A stretch of 64,000 nt of DNA from Dendrocalamus latiflorus (taxonomy: Eukaryota; Streptophyta; Magnoliopsida; Poales; Poaceae). The DNA is taken from positions 3,151,637-3,215,636 of the forward strand of contig CM029654.1 in NCBI GenBank assembly GCA_017311315.1, read 5' to 3'. Below are positions 34,501 through 47,600 of this stretch, piece by piece. The translations under genes and the position numbers were made by a program. The notes under the pieces are model-generated. The model had not been told where the DNA came from, did no database searches, and saw only the letters and a list, made by a program, of their open reading frames with translations. Positions within the stretch are counted from its first letter, which is position 1; every line of letters begins with the position of its first letter.

Positions 34501-36095
34501 TGTGGTCAAAATATCGTGATGGAAATATGGTGGTCGAATAAACATGGTTGAGCCAACATGGTCGAAATATTATGATAGAAACATCGTAGTGGAAATATGG
34601 TGGTTAAACGAACATGGTCAAGCCAACGTGGTCGAAACATCATGGCGAACCCTCGTGGTCAACCGAAGTGGTTGAAATATCATGGTCAAAAATATCGTGG
34701 TCGAATCAACGTGGTCAACATTATGTGGTCAAAAATATCGTGGTCAACCGAAGTGGTCTAAATACCTTGGTCGAAAATATCGTGGTCAATCGAAGTGGTC
34801 GAAATATCTTGGTCAAAAATATTGTGATCGAACCAACGTGGTCGAAACATCTTGGTTGAACGAACGTAGTCGAAACATATTGGTAAAAAATATCATGGTT
34901 GAAACAACATGATCAAACCAAAGTGATTGAAACATCGTGGTCGAACGAACGTGGTCTATCAAAGTGGTCGAAACATCCTGATCGAAAATATCATAGTCGA
35001 ACCATCCTGGTCGGCACAACATGGTCGACCCAAGTGGTCGAAACATAGAACCATCGTGGCCCACCAAAGTGGTCATAACATGGTGGTCGAACTAACGTGA
35101 TCGAAATCGTCGTCGAAATAATGTGGTCAATCACCATGGTTGAAACATCATAGTTGGAAGAGCGTGGTCGACAACATGGTCAAAACAATGTGATCGAAAT
35201 ATCGTGATGGAGACATCGTGGTTGAAACATGGTGGTCGACAAACATGGTTGAGCCAACGTGGTCGAAACAAACTGGTTGAAACATCGTGGTCACAACCTC
35301 ATGGTCGACCGAAGTGGTTGAAAATATCGTTGTCAAACCAACATGGTTGAAAATATCGTTGTTGAACCAATATGGTTGACCAAAGTGATTAAAACATCTT
35401 GGTCGAAAATATCAAAGTTGACACAAAGTGATCGAAACAACATGGTCGAACAAACGTAGTTGAAAATATCATGGTCGAACCAAAGTGGTCGAAACATCGT
35501 GGTCGAGCCAACATAGTCGATCAAAGTGGTCAAAATATCGTGGTCGACCCAATGTGGTTGAAACAACTTGGTCGAAAATATTGTGCTCGAAACAACAAGG
35601 TCGAACCAACATGGTCGAACTAATGTGGTTGAAACATCGTGGTTGACACAACGTGGTCGAGCCAACATGGTCGATCGAAGTGGTTGAAACATCCTGGTAA
35701 AAAATATCGTGGTCGAACCATCCTGGTCGGCACAACATGATCGACCCAAGTAGTTGAAACACAGAATCATCATGGTCCACCAAAGTAGTCACAACATTGT
35801 GGTCAAACCAACGTGGTTGAAACATCATCGTCAAAACAACGTGGTCGACCACCGTAGTCAAAACATTGTGATCGAAAGAACGTGGTCGACCAACATGGTG
35901 AAAACAACGTGGTCGAAATATCATGATGGAAACATCGTGGTGGAAGCATGGTGGTCGAATGAACATGGTTGAGTCAACATGGTCGAAATATCATGATGGA
36001 AACATCATAGTGGAAATATGGTTGTCGAACGAATATGGTCGAGCCAACGTGGGCGGAACATCATGGTCGAACCCTCATGGTTGACTGTAGTAGTG
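31580..36095. repeat. Minisatellite array, ~4.5 kb, ~14-bp unit (AACGTGGTCGAAAC)
   Basis: From about 31610 to 36090 nearly every 13-15 bases the core TGGTCGAA or a one-base variant recurs, so about 320 units. The usual unit is AACGTGGTCGAAAC, with alternatives ending GAACC, GACAC, GAAAAT or GATC. Many units have TTG or TCA in place of TCG, the pattern left by deamination of methylated CpG. The right two thirds carry a higher-order period: a marker block (CCATCCTGGTCGGCACAAC, then CACAGAACCATC) appears five times, its second part at about 33128, 33680, 34455, 35044 and 35760, so 552, 775, 589 and 716 bp apart. The many open frames inside come from a stop-poor short unit and are not genes. Confidence 0.93.
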
Positions 36096-38609
36096 GATTA
36101 GAGAAGCTGTGTTTAGAAGCTAAGGTATTCAAATCAGCTTTCAGCTTTCCTCAATTTAGTGGAATAATATGGTAAACCGGTGATCGTTGAAAGGATATCA
36201 TGTCGCGTGCTGTGACAGTCACAGTGCCGACTGCCGAGGAACTTGATATACCATGGTCGTTCATTTGTGCATGGAAGATCTAGGTCTGCCCAAGAAGTGC
36301 ACACACTAGCTTTGCAGGTGGAAGTTTTATAAGCCTTCCATGACTGAACGAACGGCCAAGATACCCACCCCCAGTGGAGATGCCCCAGCTGCTCGAATGT
36401 ATTCCCGGGTAAGGTTCAGGTCGCATCAGCTGGTTGGTATCTCACTCTCATTGGGCATTTTATGTTCATGCTGCTGAGCCATTTTATTGCACAATACCCA
36501 TAAAAAATACTGGAATTTAGTTAATAGAATGTCGCATACAGCAGGCACGGCCTACTAACAATAGGATCGTATAGCGCAATCAGAAAGGACGTATGATTGC
36601 CTCCACTTTTTGATTCCTAAAAACAAATCTCAAACTAGAAGAAAAAACAATCTAAATTATCGGATGTAGATTTTGACCACAAGTCGTTTGTCTGCTCGCT
36701 TGACCTCCTTTACGCGCGCTCGATGAACGCTTCGATCGGTTGACCGCTTGCTACGATTGTATTTGCACGTGGTCAAAATCTCGCTCTGCTTAAAAGTTTT
36801 AGCCACTCGAACAAGAACATGCCGAAGACAACACTGTGCTCGTAGATCGCAAGATTGTGATGCGATAGCACACCGACGAGAACACAGCAAAGCAATACTC
36901 AGAAAACTCGTCGTGCTTTGATTGAGACAACGTCGGCGGTGATTTTTTTCTTCGAGAACTAATTTGATATTTTACTTCTATTCATGTTTATGACTACAAA
37001 ACGCCCTCATGGCACCCCTAAAAACCCTAGCACAAAAGGCCTCCTCAAAGCCACGGCTAAAACCCTTAGCCTCTACCTGCTTTCATATGTTAGAACCCTA
37101 AACCGTATTCGACTTAAATACAAACATGACTCTTCCTCAAATCAAAGGACTTGAAACCCTTCTAAACATAAGTTTTATCCAATTTCTAACTCTTTCCAGT
37201 TATGGACTCCATCCACAACTCCTAACTCAATACGTGACGAAGCCTCCAGGGCAGCACCTCCTGTATCTTTATCACGCACCATCACCTTCCGTGTCGAATT
37301 CTCCAGGACCGCACCTCCCGTGTCTTCTTCATGCATCATCACCTCTCGTGTCGAAGCCTCCTAGACCACACCACCAGTAGCTTCTCCATGAATCACCACT
37401 TTTGATCTCTACGTGCTCCAGCGTGAACCCGACCATCTCGTGTGACATCCTCGATCGCCTGGATCTCAAATTTCCCCCTCCTCCTCGTCACTGACCATGA
37501 TCATCTCCATACCAACCTACACATCAAAGACCAAATAACTTTTCCTGGCACAAGTTCTCCACAACTTGACCGACATCAGCACACACACACACGCATAAGT
37601 CACCCTCGTCTATCCATAGACAAGAACTAAACCATCGAATACCGATCGCTATGACTAAAACACCAGATCGTTAAGTCTATGACTACCGATCTCCAACCAT
37701 TCGTTGCACCATTGATCACTGAGCACTGCACAGACTGCCATCCACTAGTACTGATCACATACCATAAGTCTCCGACAACCGATTATTGACCATGATCACG
37801 AAAAACCGCGACTATTAGTACCGAGTCCTTCCGACTACCGGGTACCAATTCCTTCCAACTAACGAGCATGAGGTCTATGACAACAACAACAAATTACAAA
37901 TTCTATGAGTATCGAGTATCGGCTAGTAAAGTCTACGACTATCGAGTATCGATCAGGTACTATAGCTACGACCACGAAAAAATACTATAACTACAACCAT
38001 CGACTGGTGCTATAGCAGATGACCTTATGACCTCCAACTGATTCACTGTAGCTAAGACTAGTTCACTATCACTTATGATTGGTTAAATGTTACTTACAAC
38101 CGGTTCAGTGTTCGAGGTTGAAATCTACGATTACCTGCTATGGTCGTTCTGCCGTGGATGAAATACCATGGTCGATGTGCCAAGGTCGAAGCCGGACGTA
38201 GTCGAAGTCGGACATGGTCGAAGTCTGACGTGGTCGAAGTCTGCCGTGATCAAAACCAGACATAGTCAAAGTCTATCGTGATCGAAACTAGACATGGTCG
38301 AAGTCTGCCAATCAGAGCATCCATCACAAGGCCGATCGGACCAGCCATCATAAGGCCGATCGGACTACCGTCCGTGGTTGAAACTAGACGTAGTCGTTTT
38401 TCCATCCTGAAAAACTTAAGCACATAAGTGTATTGATCAAATCTTTCACGAATGCAAATTTCAATAAAACCAAATATCAATTATTAATCATCAATAAAAT
38501 ACACGGCCATCACATAGTCTAATACTAACAATTTCCTTAGCTGCTAGATGGTCAAGCCATAATTTATTTACCACTTGAGCACCCATCCTAGCTATTAACA
38601 ATAGCTGGA
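36096..38609. other. Repeat-derived spacer downstream of the phosphatase gene
   Basis: No gene is supported. From about 37640 to 38400 the sequence is built from degenerate CGACTA, CGACCA and TAGTCGAA words (for example GGACGTAGTCGAAGTC near 38190), related to the satellite and to the copia LTR. 36900-37640 resembles the transcribed part of an LTR read on the minus strand, but no termini were found. A direct repeat of AAGGCCGATCGGAC lies near 38329-38364. Confidence 0.5.
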
Positions 38610-41600
38610 TTAGGTGGCCAACGTGGTTGGGAAGCAGCTGTCGTGCACGCAGCTGAGCACGTCGCGGTAGTCCCTGTCGATGGTGAAGGAGTCGTAGACC
38701 TTGCCGTCACTGCTCTTCTTGTACTCGAATAGCAGTGATGAGTGATTGAACGCTGTGAGCTTCACGAACCCGTAGTCCTTGTCCCGGAAGATGCTCCACT
38801 TGGGGATCGCTGTCGTGTAGTCCGACAGATGGCTGCCACCGCCCCCGGCCACCACGAAGATCGTCCCGTTCATCGTCCCGGAGTAGCGGCTCTTCTCGTT
38901 GGTCATGCACTGGCTCTGGTACAGGGGGCATGTCCTCTCGTAGTTGTGGACGTGGCCGAAGAAGGCGATGTCAACGCGGTACTTCTGCCACAGCTTTTGG
39001 AGGCTCTCGCGGCCCTCAGGCTCCTCGAAGGAGCCCTCGTCGGCATACCACGAGTTGGAGGAGTAGCCGAGCACGCGGTGCGCTGCGAACACAAGCCACG
39101 GCTGGTGCTTCCGGTCCACCGTCGACAAGCACTGCTCGATGAACTGGTACTGCTCCGTCCCTTCCCTCCAGTCGTGCTCCGAGTCCGCGATGCAGAACCG
39201 GAACATGCCGTAGTCCACCTTGTACCTTCATAAGTTCAAATCCATACATACGTACATTAGTTGTGTGTATGTGTGTATATATGGGTGGGCTCTTTTCAGG
39301 CTTTAGCTTTTGGCTTATCGTTTTTGGATTTTAGTTGTTTACGAGAGATAGTACGTAGAGGAAAACAATCGTATATGATTTTGATCTATATAGCTGAATT
39401 TGATATAGTATTTACTATAATCTATCTATAGACTTCACTTTAAAAAGACGTATTTTAAAAACTAGTTACTTGCGCAGAAAATGATAGGAGCCGTAGGAAC
39501 CCACCCTATACGTGTGCGCTGATCTTTGATTTGGTTGCGTGCGTACATACCAGAAGTTTGCTCTGTTCTCGGCCGGGTAGTAGTACATGGTCTCGGCCAG
39601 CACGCCGCACTCGCCGCCGGAATCCATCACGTCGAAGAATCCCCCGGTGTTGGGCCAGTCTCTCTCGTGGTTGCCGCTGCACGCACGCACATGGCAAGGG
39701 TTCACATGCGATGAAAAGTTGTGGGCAGTTTTGACATGGCACTACGATCCACACGTGCGTACACGGTCGCCGTATGCATGCATGTATGCAGCAGCCAGCA
39801 GGCAGGCACGTTACCTTGCGATCATGTAGGGCTTCTTTGCGGTGATGGGCGCGACCTGGGCGGTGAACTGATCCCACTGGGAGATGTACCCGTTGGCGTA
39901 GGGCAGATCGCCGATGTGGAAGACGATGTCGTAGTTGTCCAGGTCCGCGACCAACGCGTCGGTCGTGTTCAGCGATCCGGGCTGGTAGTTGGCGAACTCA
40001 TTTGATCCGTCCCTCTCCGCCTGGAAATCAAGATTCAGATGGCAAGAGCAATTCGTCATCCTCTCTCAGATAATTTCTTTGTTCTATCCCGGCCTGTGGT
40101 GGCGTCGCACTGAGCTCACCTTTCCCATGTCGCCGAAGACGATGATGCGCTGCAGTGAGTTTTGGCCGGGGGATGGTGGGGCCTGGAAAGAGTATGGATT
40201 GCCCCACACGATGGATCCGTCCGAGAGTTCATGCCCAATCTTGTAGTAGTACCTGAATCATAACAGACATGCTGACAATATTATTAACCACTCACTCCGT
40301 TCACAAAAAACTTCGAAAATGCAGATACGTGCAGCCAAACTTTGAAAATCATACTTATCGATATCTTTTTAAATATTTAGATTATATATATATAAATCAT
40401 ATATATAGATTCGTGTCGAAAAGTACTTTTATAATATTAATTTTGTTAGGTTTATAAATATTCTATAATAGTGATTGATGGTTAAAATTGTATTTTAGAG
40501 GTCATATCGATATCTAAAATAACTTATATTTGTAAACTGGATTAAGTAGCAGATTTGGTCGTGGTGGACAAATCGAGAATTGTATAGTACTCTTTGTTCG
40601 GCCACAGGCCCCTCATGAAAGCTGTGTGGATGAAGCCGGGGTCTCTCCACCCAACTGTACGCGCCGGTTCGCCTGAAAAATTAACAATTCAGCATCCTAG
40701 TCTTGGACAGAAACGCTGGGATAAGCTCATGCGCGCGTGCATTGGCCATCATACCGCACATGCTGCCGCGGTTGAACGTCAGCGTCCCGGCGGCCGTGCG
40801 CGCGGGGTTACTGTCGCCGCCGACCATGCCCCACTCCACGAACGGGTACGCCTCGCTGATGTCGTAGCCGCTAGTCCATGTCACCGTCATCTGCACATGG
40901 TACACGACACAGTTAGGTCCGTTCTAAAAAGTCTAAACTTTTGTTTTATAGCTTTGACTATTAGTTTTTAGTTAAAAGTGCACGGTAGCAGTTGTTAGTT
41001 TTTTAAATCATTTAATTAAAAAAATTAGAAAATAAGAAAAAAAACCCGTTATATAATCATAAACAATACAAAGGATTAAGAAGAAAAAAAGAAAAAGAAA
41101 AAAGCCGAAAAAATCTAAAATAAGCAAAATTAAAAGCCAACATATTTCAAGTGATTTCTGACTGAAATAAGTCCAAAGCCAAAAAAAAGTCTAGAAGTTG
41201 GAGTCGTTTGGAGCTGACTTAACACGCACTTCCAACCCATTGAAATGCACACGTACGTGTTGATTCGTGATCCACTCACCTCGTCGTAGGACTTGCCCTG
41301 CGCCAGGCGCGGGAACACCGGGGCCTTCGGGTTCTTGAACGAGATCGGCTTCGACACCGAGATCAGCTCAGGCTGTAACGTGCAATATCTCGTCATGCCA
41401 AATGGATTGCGACAAGGTAAGATTAGAGAACAGTAACGGGCTAGCAGTGCTTACGTTTTCGAGACCGCCGGTGAACAAGGCGAAGGCGAAGTCGTCCCGC
41501 TGGTTGATGAGCTGAAACCGGATGGTGCCCTTGCCCCAGTACATGTAGTTCACCGAGTAGTTGGCGTATTGATACTGCAGGCACGCATCGACAAATCGAG

Positions 41601-44600
41601 CTCAGATGTTGCATATATGCATGTCAGCAGTTGACAAGCGCGTGCGTGCGTAAGAGAATGAGTAAGATCTCCAATTTGGACCTTTATAGGTGCCGTGCAG
41701 AGCAACGGCTCGCCAGGGTACCTCGAAGGATTAGGGCACGCGCCCGAGCTGCACGCGACGCAGTGATCTCAGATGCTTACATTTGGAATGAATGTCCAAG
41801 AGGTGAAGAAGAAGACCAAGCTAGAATAAAGTTCAATTACCTGAACTCAGCTGGAGAGAAGACGGCGATCCAGTCGTCGACGGAAGGGTTTGGCCAGCCG
41901 TATTTCACGGTGACCCATTCGGTGTCTTCTCCCTGTCAGAGACAGCTCAAAATTTTGAGAAACACGCGTGCATGCTGTATATGTGTCAATTTAAGATCAA
42001 GATGATTGATGACAATGGTTAACTCCCATTTTCCGTGCACTTGTGATTTGCTTATTTAGCAGCCGGGAACCGATTTGAATAGCGCAACCAGTTCAGGGAA
42101 ACAAATTTCGTCCGAAATCGTCCCTTTCGGAGGGTACCGAAATGTGTTTTTATTCGGCTAAACTTTGCCCGAATTTGGCTCTATTTGAAATTTGTTCAAA
42201 TTTTATTCAAATTTTAGCTAAATTTCATCAAAAAATTGATTTTTTTTCGTCCAAAATTTCGAACGAAATGAACGAAATTTCGAACGAAATGAACGAAATT
42301 TCGAACGAAATGAACGAAATGTGTTACTGATTTGACAGTTCACGCATGATACATAAGATGATATTACATATAGGACAAATGATCCGACGCATATGATGAC
42401 AAGATCGAGCACAGGGCTCGACCCATGAGCGTGAACAAGACTAACTAAACGACGTGCACCGGACTAAACAAAATTAAAGCTGCAACAACTAGACTGCAAG
42501 CGTCCGGCCGTGAGCTCTCACCTAGCTAGCGCATGCATCCACATGAGCAAGCTTCGCAAATAAACTAGTAATGGCCATTATGTAATGGCCAAGTCGCTCT
42601 GTCACTGACCATTTTTTGCATTTACTGCTATACGTTCTAAAACGTCGTTAATTATGGCACGAAATCACCTATTCACAAGCAGCAGCAACTCCTTATGCTG
42701 AGATCGAGTAAGTAAATGACTAAGCAACACTACACAATCTCCTAACGATGTCTGCCATGACAAAGGATCAATTTGGAGTAAAATAGTTGGATTAGAAATG
42801 TTCAGTACCATTTGCATCTACCATTCTTTTGCTCTCAACTACTAACACCTAAGTACATTATTTTACGTCAACTTTCGCTTTGGAAAATCCAAAGGCAACT
42901 CTGATGATTTAGACAACTCTAGATACAGTAAAGGGTTATATATGCCTCTGCTTAGGCAAATTAAGCTGATGATGATGAATGGAACAGCTAGCTAGCTAGC
43001 AAGTGCGCGCGTGTACGTATATACCTCCTGGCCGAGCAACGTCGGCGTCGCCCGCACTTACGCTGAGGCGTGGAGGTCGACCGTTGCCTTGTGGATGGCG
43101 ATCGTTGACAGCGGCTGGAACGCTTCTGCCGGCGGCCGTCGCTGCGGCCAACACCACCATGATAACCACCGCCATTGCCATGTCTCAGTTGTTGCACACC
43201 CTCACTAGCTAGCTAGGTTGAAACTAACCTTGTTATTAATAGTGGTTGCTATTAAGTACTCGTTTGTCGAGTACTTTGCAATCGTATGTCGTCTACTCGT
43301 GTTTCGAGTGTTGGCCTAGGGACGGAACCTGACGCGCACACACGGTGGTCGAAAACACACACAAACACCTCTGCTCCAACTCAAGACACACGAGTTTGCG
43401 CTGCGTCAATCGGCCACTGCTTTTCCATTTTCTTATCTATTTATAGACTCTGATTACAAGTGTATAGACTAAAACTACCCAACTCTTCCGGCCAAGATCT
43501 CCATAGCTCGCACATTCCCCACTACCCATACGACTTGCTCCACTAACCATTATACCTGGTTTAGTGGACACGATCAGTCACATGCAGACTAATTGCAATC
43601 TGGCCAGGTCTACGACCGCACACAATCCTTCGGGACTTCTTCAGGTTCTCCTTCAAGTCCTTTGATCATGTCCTATCAACCACTACTCCTCGACCATGCC
43701 TCACGACCATGGCTGCTTGATGCCTTGGACCACGGTGCCTTCGACTGCTTTACCACCACGGCTTGTTGACCACATCTTCGCCTATGGTTTCTTCGACCGC
43801 TTCACTGACCACGGCCCAGGTACTGTAGCTTACGAGTACCGACCATTGACCACAACGCAGTTTGACTAATGACTGTGACTCCTACGACTACTGTGCAACA
43901 ACAACTGTAGCATGACTACTGCTACAGTACTACTCTGAGTACCGACTGCATCGACTTATGACTATGACCATTGCACAGTTCGACTTACGACTACGACCAC
44001 TGCATAGTTCGACTTACGACTATGACCACTGCGTAGTTCGACTTATGACTATGACTACTACAACAGGTCTCCGACTGCTCTCTGACTCCAAATCTTCTGC
44101 TTGCACTTGACATACGACTACAGAGTGCTCAACACACGAGTACGACCACACAGTACTCAACACACGAGTACTCGACACAACTACATAGTACTCAATACAC
44201 TAGTACTCGACACGACTACACAGTACTCGAACACACCAAGTACTCAACATATGAACACTAACAACAACACAAATAAGATTAATTCCAACATCGAGTACTG
44301 TATCGTAGTTGTGTGTAGAGTACTCGTGTGTCGAGTACTGTGTGGTCGAAGATCCCGGAGGAGACTCTGTAGTAGAGTACTCGTGTGTTGAATACTCCAT
44401 GGTTGAAGATTCACTGTAGTAGCCGAAATATCACTGTTGTAGTCGAAGAGTTTTTGTAGCAGTCGGTACTCCATAGAGTACTGTATCAATCGGTATTTGG
44501 TGGAGTACTGTCGTAGTCGGTGTGTCCGAGTGCTACAGTGATCGTAAGCTACAATAAACTACTTGTAAATTGAATGATCGGTAGTTGTAGTTACCATAAG

Positions 44601-47600
44601 TCCTTTCCTTTTTTTTTCCTAGGCTGTGACTGGATGGATCGACTAGCAGCACACAAACGACTTTTTGGCAGGGAGGACATGCATTGGAGCATAGATGTTT
44701 TGTTTAACTCGTGATCTCTCAGTCTCTGCCAGTTAATGATTTTTTTATATATACTTCTGCCATTTATTAAGGTGGTGATTGGTTCGGCTGAAAAGCTCAT
44801 GGCTGAAAATACTGTAGCTGGCTGAAAAAAGCACTGTAGCTGACAGAGGCTTATTTAGCATAATTAAATTTAAAAAAAATTAAAAATATAAAAAATATGT
44901 TAGCCCATTATGTATAATACAAACAAATACAGGAAAAAAAGAACCGGCAAAAAAGCTCAACAAAAAACCAAAAGTTCAGAAAAAGACGAAACTTATGAAT
45001 AGTGAAAAATAAGCCCGAAGCTAGAAGCCGAAGCCGAGTTGATCAGTGCCATATGGATTGGATTGTGCGGTGTATCTAGTCATGTATAGTGATGCAAGCA
45101 GTCCAGATCAATGTTAGACACCCTGGCTGATCTTCTCCTTTATTGCTAGGCTCTGTGGCAGCTGATGAGAAGAACAGTTTGGTACAGTCTTAAAACATTT
45201 GGGATCAGCCTAGTTGCAGAGGGCAAAGTTGAGGTTGTGCCGTTGTGGGTTCAAAGTCTGGTTTTCATTCTAGCTAGCTTTCGCAATAAAGCTGGGCTCT
45301 ACCTTTGGTAATAAAAAAAGTCTTATTTTCACTCTTTTAAGATACATATTTCGTCCGGTGTATTCTCAAAATTTTCTTGTCTATAAAAGTTAAAATAGTA
45401 GTGCGCGTGAAGCACGCCATGGCTGTTTTTAATTGGTTTGTTCCCTGATTGGGGCGATTAGTCGTTGTACTGGGGTGCTTAATTTTTTGTTTATTACAAA
45501 TGCAGATGATGGCTTTTCTTGGTAAACCCGGCAGAATAAATTTTAGCTTTAATTGTTGCTGATCATATCTGTCAATTATGGCTTGTAGTCGTACGTACGA
45601 GGCGTATATGGATGCGTTCCTTTCGGCTGCGGTTTATAATTTTTAGTTGAAAATTTTGAATTCTAACTATTCGTGCGAGAAAGTACGAAGAGAGAACTCG
45701 CATGCGATTTAAGTTGATATATATGAAGTCGATACAATGTCTATTATAATCGATTTATAGATTTAAAAAACACCTTATTTAAAGACTGGTTACTATAATA
45801 AATCAAAAGCTATAATCCAAATCAAGGCAGCCTATATCGGCACGCATGTGATGATGATTCCCATGCAAATGCTATCTTGAACCGGTTGCCTCGTCGGAAC
45901 AAGCCGGTGGCGCCACTGCATAACGACCCCGGCCAAGGCCACTCGCGCGACGGCCGCGACCACCCGCGCGCTGGCCGGCCAGCCGCACGTACGCGCTGCT
46001 GCCATACGTTCTTCCTGGCGTTTGGGACGCGCGACCGTCCCGATCGATCACGTATACGTGCGTTGTGATCGAATTGTGGACGTGCGTACCTCGACCGACG
46101 CCGGCCGCGCGTGCAGCTGGGGCTAGCTAACGGCCGGATCCCGCCGGACAGGATGGAGTTGGTTCGATCCGGTTTGATCCGTACCATATTTATTAACTGT
46201 AGGGCCGACAACACAGTCGGTATTCGGTACGTAGTGTATATATCAGAGCTGCAGCCTGCAGAGAATCAGTGGAATGTATGCACGGACGACCAGCAAGAAA
46301 CCAACAAATTAACTGGTCACAACGCGCACATGCGCTTGGGAACGCTTTTCTACGAGGACTATTCCATGTAGGCACCAGTGACGGTGCCACGTTATGACCT
46401 GTGAGGTTAAACGTCCTCGTAGGTTTTTGTAAAATAACTTGAATACTATTGATATTTGCAGTGAAATACATAAAACTTTAAAGATTTAAAAAGGATTGGC
46501 TCCACAGAGTTTAAGTTCTGGCTCTGTCACTAGTAGGGACATGCCTCTGGGAGCCGTTGGATCGAGTCCTTAATAATTTATCTCTATTTCATTCACTATT
46601 GTATCTCCACTAGAAAAATATATCATGTTTTATTTATGGGTTTGGAATGTCGTATCTCGTTCGATCGTCTCCAAAGTGGCACGGGAAGTATTTCTCCTCT
46701 GTCAATGCCTAGTCACACTATCAATATATGGAAGCTCTCCTGCTGGGTCATATATGTAAATCATCTTTCGTCGTAAATTCTTAATAGGTGCTCACTTATG
46801 TACTTTAATATTGTGTTATTATTAATATAAATAAGAGAATTTTCTTTTGAAAAATGCATGTAAACATCTCCAATATATTTTCCCCAAAAAATCAAGCATG
46901 TTTATGGCCATCAGACCAAGATTCAATGACGGCTCTCCGCTCCCCTCAACGCTACCTAACCCCTCTATCAGACATCCACCACTGCCCTCAGCCGCGCTAT
47001 GACCTCCCTGTAGTCCGTCATCTTCTTCCCCATTTTCGGCTGCCTATGGTCATTAGATCTCCCAACCAATACCTAACATGTTGGTTAGGATTTGCCACTA
47101 TACCGAATGTAATATATTATTTGCCACTCCATATAAGGAGCAATTCATTTTGTTATTTTCGATTTTTTCAGTGCATTTTCCATCCACTTACAGTTTTTAG
47201 TCCACATGAAAAGACCCTTTTGCCCGGTGGTCAATTTGTTGGGCTTCCCAGGAAGACCACAACACGTTCTCAATGTAATTTTCTTTGTTTTCTAGAATAA
47301 TTTTTTACTCCTAAAGAGCATATGTGTAACTTATGGATGTATCTCTCTCAAAAGACTTAGTATAATGCAGAATTGGCCCCTTTTGGAACCTCTTATCGTA
47401 TCTAAGTTGATGATGATTAATGGAAACAGCTAGCTAGCGCAAGTGCGTGTTCGTACCTGCTCGCCGAGCAACGCCGGCGTCGCCTCCACGTACGCCGAGG
47501 CGTGCAGGTCGACGGTGGCCTTGTGGATGGCGATTTTGGACAGCGGCTGGAGTCCTTCTGCCGGCGACGCGCTCGCCGCCGCCGCCACCGCGGCCAACAC

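Noticed and set aside
31569..36000. Many open reading frames of 60-195 codons on both strands of the satellite
   Set aside because: They arise because the short unit rarely yields stop codons; the proteins are only degenerate MVETSWSKQ- or FDHVVSTT-type repeats with no domain.
31580..36095. CRISPR-like array
   Set aside because: Units are contiguous 13-15 bp repeats without unique spacers, in plant DNA with introns.
38707..39877. Plus-strand and alternate frames across phosphatase exons
   Set aside because: Antisense shadows; the minus-strand spliced frame has all the phosphatase motifs.
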